A DNA stretch of 12,099 nucleotides. Origin: an uncultured bacterium. Lineage in GTDB: Bacteria > Actinomycetota > Coriobacteriia > Coriobacteriales > Coriobacteriaceae. Numbering within the stretch: the stretch's first letter is position 1; each line of letters opens with the position of its first letter. Below are positions 7,612 through 12,099 of the stretch, piece after piece. Location: positions 1 to 12,099 of the forward strand of contig CAJMPE010000045.1 of NCBI GenBank assembly GCA_905215275.1. Reading direction: 5' to 3'. The position numbers and the translations under genes were made by a program. A model generated the notes under the pieces. That model had not been told where the DNA came from, ran no database searches, and saw nothing but the letters and a program-made list of their open reading frames with translations.

Positions 7612-7651
7612 AAACGTGTTTGAATTGTAGGCTAAAGGCCGAGCGCGCTCA

Positions 7652-8149
7652 CTAGCGCTCGCGAGCGACGATGAGTTGGTCCATCTCCTCGACATGCTCG
7701 CCAACGGAACCCTTGATGCTCGAGAACTCAACGGAGTTGCACACCAAGATGGGAACCGTCACATCGTAGCCCTCGGCAGCAATTGCCTCGCGATCGAACT
7801 CGATGAGTACATCGCCCTTATGGACGATGTCACCCACTTGCGCATGTACGGTAAAGTGCTTGCCCTCGAGCTGAACAGTGTCCAAACCAACGTGGATGAG
7901 CACGTCTAGGCCATCGACTGTGTTGAGCGCAACGGCGTGTCCCGTGGGAAAAATGGCCTCGACCTTGGCGTCTGCCGGCGCAATCACGCGCGTGCCGGTA
8001 GGATGAATCGCCACGCCCTGGCCCAAAAGGCCGGTGGCAAACGTCTGGTCATTGACCTCGGACAACGGAATGACATCACCCGAGATGGGAGCATCCAGCG
8101 TAAGGACTCGACCACGCATACCAAAAGACCTTAGGACTTTAGTGAACAT
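7652..8149 (-). CDS. PTS glucose-type EIIA component (single domain)
   Basis: A 165-residue stand-alone EIIA of the glucose/beta-glucoside family (PF00358). It takes phosphate from HPr and passes it to an EIIB, and can also act as a regulator. The fold's landmarks are visible: APISGDVIPLSEVNDQTFA at 20-38, HAVALNT with His71 (supporting histidine) and VLIHVGLDTVQLEGKHF with His86 (phosphorylated histidine). The 15-residue spacing equals that of His75/His90 in E. coli EIIA-Glc. The ATG at 8147-8149 is preceded by GGGGGAG 1-2 bases closer than optimal; a GTG/ATG further upstream would add only 7 residues. No EIIB or EIIC gene is in the window, so it must serve permeases elsewhere. It sits between glmM and nagB. 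The symbol crr is not assigned because orthology to E. coli crr is uncertain. Confidence 0.93.
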   Translation of the reverse strand: MFTKVLRSFGMRGRVLTLDAPISGDVIPLSEVNDQTFATGLLGQGVAIHPTGTRVIAPADAKVEAIFPTGHAVALNTVDGLDVLIHVGLDTVQLEGKHFTVHAQVGDIVHKGDVLIEFDREAIAAEGYDVTVPILVCNSVEFSSIKGSVGEHVEEMDQLIVARER

Positions 8150-8163
8150 GCTCCCCCTTGGAC

Positions 8164-8192
8164 ATACCAATCAATCAAAATAACCTTGTCAG
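8164..8192 (-). promoter_or_regulatory. Possible promoter of the EIIA gene
   Basis: On the - strand, CTGACA (8187-8192; 5 of 6 to consensus), 17 bases, then TGGTAT (8164-8169; 3 of 6). The -35 box is good and the -10 weak. The gap to the glmM stop is only 71 bases, so read-through from glmM is an alternative. Confidence 0.3.
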
Positions 8193-8220
8193 TTTACCAC
8201 TTGGCACCCGTTTTTGGCCA

Positions 8221-9558
8221 TTAGGGAAGTTCGCGCTTGACAACCTCGACGATATCGTCAACAACACGCTGGGTCAGCTCGTGCGTCTCCGCCTCGGCCA
8301 TAACGCGAACCAGCGGCTCGGTACCGCTCGGGCGCACCAAGATGCGGCCGCGACCGTTGAGCTCTTTCTCGGCGGCAGCGACGGCGTCCCAAATGGGCTG
8401 GCAATCGTCCAGGCCGGCCTTGTTGTCCGAATGCACGTTGACGAGCACCTGCGGGTACTTCTTCATGATGCCGGCAAGGTCGGTAAGGGTGCGACCGGTG
8501 CGCTTGAGCACGGCCAGCAGTTGCAGAGCCGTCACCAGGCCGTCGCCGGTGGTATTGTGCTCCAGGAAGATGATGTGGCCGGACTGTTCGCCGCCGATGA
8601 CGGCGCCGTCCGCGAGCATGCGCTCCAGAACGTAGCGGTCGCCCACGGCGGTCTGGACCATCTCGAAGCCCTGCTCCTTCATAGCGATGGAGAAGCCCAG
8701 GTTGCACATGACGGTCGAGACGATCTCGGAGTTGGCGAGCTTGCCGCGAGCGGCGAGGTCAGAACCGCAGATAGCCAGGATGTAGTCACCATCGATCTCA
8801 TTGCCCTCGCTGTCCACGAACAGTACGCGGTCGGCGTCGCCGTCGTGGGCCAGACCGATGTCAGCATGGGTGCGCAGCACGAGCTCGCGCAGGGGCTCGA
8901 GGTGCGTAGAGCCGCACTCAACGTTAATGTCAGTGCCGCAGTAATCGGTGTTGATTGCGTGCACCGTGGCACCCAGGCGCTGCAGCGCGGCGGGCGTGGT
9001 CTGGCAAGAAGCACCGTGACCGCAGTCGACGGCAACGACCAGGCCGTCGAGCCTCAGGCCATCAAGCGTATCGATGGCGTGATCGACGTATGCCTTGCGA
9101 GCGTCCTTCATCTTGATGATGTGGCCCACGCCGGCACCGGTCGGCAGCGTGTCGGCAGCCATGGCTTCCTCGGACATGACCCAGGCGCTGATCTCTTCCT
9201 CGACAGCATCGGGAAGCTTCATACCCTTGCGGCTAAAGAACTTGATGCCGTTGAACTCCGGCGGATTGTGCGAAGCGGAGATGACAATACCGCCATCGAG
9301 CTCGTTTTGGACGGTGAGCAGCGCCACGGCGGGCGTGGGGATAACGCCGCAGCAATGCGGACGGCCGCCCTCGGCCATAATGCCGGCAGTCAGAGCGCTC
9401 TCGAGCATGGTGCCCGAAAGACGCGTGTCGCGGCCGATGCAGATATCCGGACCAAGAAACTTGGTCGCCGCGCGACCCAGACGAAACGCGAGGTCGCACG
9501 AAAGATCGGCGTTGGCGACGCCACGGACGCCGTCGGTACCGAAGATGTTCTGGGGCAT
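8221..9558 (-). CDS. glmM: Phosphoglucosamine mutase
   Basis: GlmM interconverts glucosamine 6-phosphate and glucosamine 1-phosphate, the step before UDP-GlcNAc synthesis for peptidoglycan. The 445-residue length and all four active-site regions match: FGTDGVRG at 6-13, the phosphoserine loop ISASHNPPEFNGIKFF (93-108, catalytic Ser96), the metal loop DGDADR (239-244), the sugar loop GEQSGH (323-328) and the phosphate-binding RPSGTEP (409-415). The ATG at 9556-9558 has GGAAGGAG 7 bases upstream. The gene follows rpsI, a neighbourhood seen in many actinobacteria (rplM-rpsI-glmM), but a strong terminator lies between them, so it probably has its own promoter or depends on limited read-through. 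It competes with NagB, encoded just downstream, for glucosamine 6-phosphate. Confidence 0.97.
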   Translation of the reverse strand: MPQNIFGTDGVRGVANADLSCDLAFRLGRAATKFLGPDICIGRDTRLSGTMLESALTAGIMAEGGRPHCCGVIPTPAVALLTVQNELDGGIVISASHNPPEFNGIKFFSRKGMKLPDAVEEEISAWVMSEEAMAADTLPTGAGVGHIIKMKDARKAYVDHAIDTLDGLRLDGLVVAVDCGHGASCQTTPAALQRLGATVHAINTDYCGTDINVECGSTHLEPLRELVLRTHADIGLAHDGDADRVLFVDSEGNEIDGDYILAICGSDLAARGKLANSEIVSTVMCNLGFSIAMKEQGFEMVQTAVGDRYVLERMLADGAVIGGEQSGHIIFLEHNTTGDGLVTALQLLAVLKRTGRTLTDLAGIMKKYPQVLVNVHSDNKAGLDDCQPIWDAVAAAEKELNGRGRILVRPSGTEPLVRVMAEAETHELTQRVVDDIVEVVKRELP

Positions 9559-9580
9559 AGGATCGCTCCTTCCCTAGCAG

Positions 9581-9608
9581 GCGATATGCAACCGCCCACC
9601 CTAGTCGA
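9581..9608 (-). promoter_or_regulatory. Possible promoter of glmM
   Basis: On the - strand, TCGACT (9603-9608; 4 of 6), a 16-base spacer and TATCGC (9581-9586; 3 of 6). It lies just past the rpsI terminator, where glmM needs a promoter, and its -35 box resembles that of nagB. The match is weak and the leader would be very short. Confidence 0.25.
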
Positions 9609-9650
9609 AAAAGAAAAGCGGGACCCGCCGAGGAATCGGCAGGCCCCGCT
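9608..9650 (-). terminator. Intrinsic terminator of rplM-rpsI
   Basis: On the - strand a 15-bp stem (9636-9650 with 9617-9631, two wobbles) with a TTCC loop is followed by TTTTCTTTTT. It begins about 30 bases past the rpsI stop codon and separates the ribosomal genes from glmM. Confidence 0.94.
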
Positions 9651-9681
9651 TGTACATTGTATCTCGAAAGGAGATAAAACC

Positions 9682-10077
<396 letters not shown>

Positions 10078-10079
10078 CT

Positions 10080-10523
10080 TTAAGCCTCCAGCTCAATCTT
10101 CGTGGGGTTCTGGGCAGCATGCGGATGCTCGGCACCAGCGTAGACCTTAAGCTTGGTCATCTGGGCACGGCCGAGGGTGGTCTTGGGCAGCATGCCGCGA
10201 ACGGCGCGCTCGATGACCTTCTCCGGATGCTTCTCCATAGCCTGGCGGAAGCTCTCAGCCTTGAGGCCGCCGTTGTAGCCGCTGTGGCGATAATAGGTCT
10301 TCGTGTCGGCCTTGTTACCGGTAAGCTGGACCTTATCGGCGTTGATGACGACAACGAAGTCGCCGCAGTCGCTGTTGGGCGTGAACTGGGGCTTGTTCTT
10401 ACCGCGCAGGATCATTGCAATCTGGGTGGCAAGACGGCCCAGGACAGCACCATCGGCGTCGACGAGAACCCAGTTGCGCTGGACCTCGCCCTGCTTGGCG
10501 TAGTGAGTCGATTTCGAAATCAC
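10080..10523 (-). CDS. rplM: 50S ribosomal protein L13 (uL13)
   Basis: An early-assembling protein of the large ribosomal subunit that binds 23S rRNA. The protein has 147 residues, usual for bacteria. Landmarks are RNWVLVDADGAVLGRLAT (16-33), NADKVQLTGNKADTKTYYRHSG (about 60-81) and VIERAVRGMLPKTTLGR (103-119), which is the family signature region. It starts with GTG at 10521-10523: GGAGGAG lies 5 bases upstream and no ATG fits. It is first in the rplM-rpsI unit, with a predicted promoter at 10590-10617 and a leader hairpin at 10552-10583. Confidence 0.98.
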   Translation of the reverse strand: MISKSTHYAKQGEVQRNWVLVDADGAVLGRLATQIAMILRGKNKPQFTPNSDCGDFVVVINADKVQLTGNKADTKTYYRHSGYNGGLKAESFRQAMEKHPEKVIERAVRGMLPKTTLGRAQMTKLKVYAGAEHPHAAQNPTKIELEA

Positions 10524-10551
10524 TTAGACTCCTCCATGTACAGTACGTGTT

Positions 10552-10583
10552 GTTACAGAGATTCACGGGGCTCTGCAAGTAAC
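10552..10583 (-). promoter_or_regulatory. Leader hairpin at the predicted 5' end of rplM mRNA
   Basis: On the - strand, GTTA, a 4-base bulge and CAGAG pair with CTCTG and TAAC around a 10-base loop. Its outer end (10583) coincides with the start site expected 7 bases after the -10 box. It could stabilise the 5' end or be a ribosomal-protein leader for feedback control by L13, as known in some other bacterial groups. The regulatory role is inferred. Confidence 0.4.
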
Positions 10584-10589
10584 CCGTCC

Positions 10590-10617
10590 ATATTACCCCG
10601 CTCGCCGCCCGAGTCAA
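10590..10617 (-). promoter_or_regulatory. Predicted promoter of rplM-rpsI
   Basis: On the - strand, TTGACT (10612-10617; 5 of 6 to consensus), a 16-base G-rich spacer and TAATAT (10590-10595; 4 of 6). It lies 67-94 bases before the rplM GTG. This is the best promoter match in the window. Confidence 0.65.
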
Positions 10618-10677
10618 CAGGTATTTTGGTTCCGACCAGAGTTTCTGCACATGTCGTCCATGCCCGGTGCCTTCACG

Positions 10678-10742
10678 AGACAGGGCCCAGAGATCCCTCG
10701 GCGTGCGAATGGTTCTCTGGGCCCTGTCTTTTGTCGCTTTTT
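10678..10742 (+). terminator. 16-bp perfect hairpin with + strand T-tract
   Basis: AGACAGGGCCCAGAGA (10678-10693) and TCTCTGGGCCCTGTCT (10714-10729) form a perfect 16-bp stem with a 20-base loop. TTTT and, after GTCGC, TTTTT follow on the + strand. By structure this is a + strand terminator, yet both flanking genes are on the - strand. On the - strand, 28 bases past the phospholipase stop, the hairpin lacks a T-tract. It may end the phospholipase transcript inefficiently, end antisense RNA from the rplM region, or belong to an unrecognised + strand small RNA. Confidence 0.75.
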
Positions 10743-10756
10743 GTGGGTCGATCGTC

Positions 10757-11635
10757 TTAACGCTCAACGAACTCCTGTATTTCCGCAAGCAGGCGCTTTG
10801 CCTCTCGGCGGCCTTGGATATACAAGTCGAGCAACTTGGCCGTGTCGTGCTCCACATGGCCGACCTCGACCGGTTTTTGCGGAGCCACAATCAGGGCACG
10901 GCCCTCGCGCTCGTACTTCCAGAGGTGCATGCGCTGGACGTTATAGCGGTCATGGCGCGTCTCGATGGCCTCGAGCAGATAGGGATAGTCGCCATAGCGC
11001 GCACGCGCGGCCGGCATAAACTCGTAGGGCGCCTTTTCGTACGAGCGGTCCTGCGTGAGCACGACGACCGCGCGATCGTATCCGGCCTCTTCCAGCACGT
11101 GCTCGACAGGCACCGAATCTGCCACACCGCCGTCAACGTACTTGTGACCATCAATCTCGACCGGCGGCGTCACCAGCGGCAACGAGGTCGAGGCACGCAC
11201 GCAATCGATATCGAGCATGGCGTTTTTGACGGGCAGGTAGGCAGCGGTGCCAAATAACATGTCCGTCGCGACAGCATACATTTCGATGGGGCTCGCGTCG
11301 AAGGCCTCGTTATCGAAGGGGTCTAGGCGATCCTGCACGTCGTTGAAAATAAAGTCGTAGCCGACGATGGAGCCCGTGGACGCAAACGATGCGGCACCCA
11401 TGTAGCGGCTGTCGTTGCAAAAAGCCAAGTTGATGCGGTTGGCACGGCCGATCTGGTGCGACTTGTAGTTCACGCCGTTGAGGGCGCCGGCCGATACACC
11501 GTAGACAGCCGGAATCTCGACGCCAGCCTCCATGAGGACGTCGAGCACGCCCGCGGTAAACTGCCCGCGAAAACTTCCGCCCTCCAAAACGAGCGCGACC
11601 TTGCCGGCGTTCTTTGCCTTATCTTCTGCAGTCAT
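10757..11635 (-). CDS. Patatin-like phospholipase family protein
   Basis: A 292-residue predicted acyl hydrolase with the Ser-Asp dyad of patatin-like phospholipases. The oxyanion-hole region is LVLEGGSFRGQFTAGVLDVL (15-34), the nucleophile elbow GVSAG has Ser48, and the catalytic Asp168 lies in YVDGGVADSVPV (167-178), the family's DGG motif. ASTSLPLVTPPVEIDG (148-163) fits the segment before the dyad Asp. It belongs to the short bacterial group without extra domains. No signal peptide is seen, so it probably acts inside the cell, perhaps on membrane phospholipid; the substrate is unknown. The ATG at 11633-11635 is preceded by AGGAGG at 5 bases. Three CCAAAAC boxes lie upstream. It is transcribed alone as far as can be seen. 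Confidence 0.93.
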   Translation of the reverse strand: MTAEDKAKNAGKVALVLEGGSFRGQFTAGVLDVLMEAGVEIPAVYGVSAGALNGVNYKSHQIGRANRINLAFCNDSRYMGAASFASTGSIVGYDFIFNDVQDRLDPFDNEAFDASPIEMYAVATDMLFGTAAYLPVKNAMLDIDCVRASTSLPLVTPPVEIDGHKYVDGGVADSVPVEHVLEEAGYDRAVVVLTQDRSYEKAPYEFMPAARARYGDYPYLLEAIETRHDRYNVQRMHLWKYEREGRALIVAPQKPVEVGHVEHDTAKLLDLYIQGRREAKRLLAEIQEFVER

Positions 11636-11654
11636 ATTGACCTCCTGCGATTAC

Positions 11655-11705
11655 GTTTTGGCCTTCTTCTACCCAGTTTTGGGATGGCAAGCGCGCAGGT
11701 TTTGG
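11655..11705 (-). repeat. Three CCAAAAC boxes upstream of the phospholipase gene
   Basis: GTTTTGG on the + strand (CCAAAAC on the gene's strand) occurs at 11655-11661, 11676-11682 and 11699-11705. The steps of 21 and 23 bases are about two helical turns. The block lies 20-70 bases before the start codon, as an activator or repressor site might. No good promoter pair was found to anchor it, so chance is possible. Confidence 0.35.
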
Positions 11706-11730
11706 AGTTAAGGGGTCGGGGCAGTCGACG

Positions 11731-11930
11731 GGAAAGCGCGTCCCGGTCTCAGAGCAAATTCCGGGTCGCATTTTCCGCTGAGCCCGTCATCAGGAAGATG
11801 AATCCCATTCCGAATGAGGATTCCGGGATGCAGTTTCCGCTTGATGTGCCATCCGGAAACTACGTCCCAGTCTGAATGCGGATTCCGGGACGTGCTTTCC
11901 GCCTGGGCCGCCATTGGGAAAGCGCGTCCC
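11731..11930. repeat. 62-bp tandem repeat, three copies plus a partial fourth
   Basis: Copies lie at 11731-11792, 11793-11854 and 11855-11916, each exactly 62 bases, with a 14-base start of a fourth at 11917-11930. Invariant blocks are GGAA (unit positions 1-4), TCCC (11-14), ATTCCGGG (28-35) and TTTCCGC (43-49); the rest is divergent. Within each unit, positions 1-14 pair with 33-46. Columns 8/39 and 10/37 change between G-C and A-T while keeping the pair. 62 is not a multiple of 3, so this is not a repeated peptide. The distributed conservation does not fit CRISPR. The stretch 11636-12099 otherwise has no confident gene. Confidence 0.9.
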
Positions 11931-11981
11931 ACCCTGCGTTGCCGTAGCGTTTGCTTAACGCCCGCGCCCTGCACAGAGTTC

Positions 11982-12086
11982 GATTCTCCGCGGTACGGTG
12001 GATCCGTTGATGGGGCGAGACCGGGGCAAGACGCCCGATCGGCATCGCATCTATATTGGGCTGGGGCATTGCGCGGAGAATCCGCG
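11982..12086. repeat. Inverted repeat near the right edge
   Basis: GATTCTCCGCG (11982-11992) and CGCGGAGAATC (12072-12082) are perfect reverse complements 79 bases apart. The right copy also starts a local hairpin, CGCGGA-GAA-TCCGCG (12072-12086). The left arm could pair with the right copy or leave it to fold on itself. The role is unknown. Confidence 0.6.
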
Positions 12087-12099
12087 TATTTGCTTCGCA
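12010..12099 (+). CDS. Possible start of a truncated reading frame
   Basis: An ATG at 12010 opens a frame of 30 codons that runs off the window without a stop. GGTGGA lies 7 bases upstream and could serve as a ribosome site; a GTG at 11998 is an alternative start. The translation (MGRDRGKTPDRHRIYIGLG and 11 more residues) resembles no family I recognise. The frame is too short to judge, and the inverted repeat running through it argues as much for a non-coding region. Confidence 0.15.
   Translation, partial: MGRDRGKTPDRHRIYIGLGHCAENPRICFA

Noticed and set aside
6321..7613. A 430-codon open frame on the + strand opposite nagB
   Set aside because: Most of it is the mirror of nagB, and the upstream part has no ribosome site or recognisable protein.
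11731..11930. A CRISPR array
   Set aside because: Conserved blocks are spread along the whole 62-base unit and the units are diverged; there are no identical repeats with unique spacers and no cas genes.
11920..11995. A tRNA-like segment, with GTTCGATTC (11978-11986) resembling a T-loop
   Set aside because: The T-stem pairs only 3 bases, the possible anticodon loop lacks the usual purine after the anticodon, and no D-arm or matching acceptor stem is found.

Overview
This is a G+C-rich bacterial chromosome segment that most resembles a gut actinobacterium of the class Coriobacteriia, probably Collinsella or a close relative. That is an inference from four things: the actinobacterial gene order rplM-rpsI-glmM, a very large regulator joining a STAND-type ATPase to a SARP-type DNA-binding region, a PFL/UPF0210 protein, and strong Shine-Dalgarno sites with a few GTG starts. 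No RNA gene, CRISPR array or transposase was found.

Left part, + strand (1-3208): a PFL (DUF711/UPF0210) protein of unknown function, then a 32-bp perfect inverted repeat enclosing a second hairpin, then a class I SAM-dependent methyltransferase whose 5' half uses visibly different codons from its 3' half. A YhbY-type ribosome-assembly protein follows and ends in a clear intrinsic terminator. The T-tract of that terminator overlaps the stop codon of the next, convergent gene.

Middle (3207-6590): a 999-residue regulator on the - strand, with a P-loop ATPase at the N-terminus, a long helical middle and a winged helix plus BTAD at the C-terminus. Upstream of it are a nested inverted repeat and about 300 bases with no recognisable gene.

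Right part, all - strand (6591-11635): transcription runs from high to low coordinates. A patatin-like phospholipase comes first. Then rplM and rpsI, which sit 2 bases apart, have a good promoter and a hairpin at the predicted mRNA 5' end, and are closed by a strong terminator. glmM (phosphoglucosamine mutase), a single-domain PTS EIIA of the glucose type, and nagB (glucosamine-6-phosphate deaminase), with its own promoter and terminator, follow. glmM feeds glucosamine phosphate into the cell wall and nagB returns it to glycolysis, so the cluster links ribosome synthesis, cell-wall precursor supply and amino-sugar use.

Right end (11636-12099): no confident gene. It holds three direct CCAAAAC boxes upstream of the phospholipase, three and a bit copies of a 62-bp tandem repeat whose copies each fold into a similar hairpin with compensatory changes, and an inverted repeat around a possible truncated reading frame.

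The genes are mostly ordinary. The least explained material is non-coding: the inverted repeat at 1464-1604 and the 62-bp hairpin array at 11731-11930.
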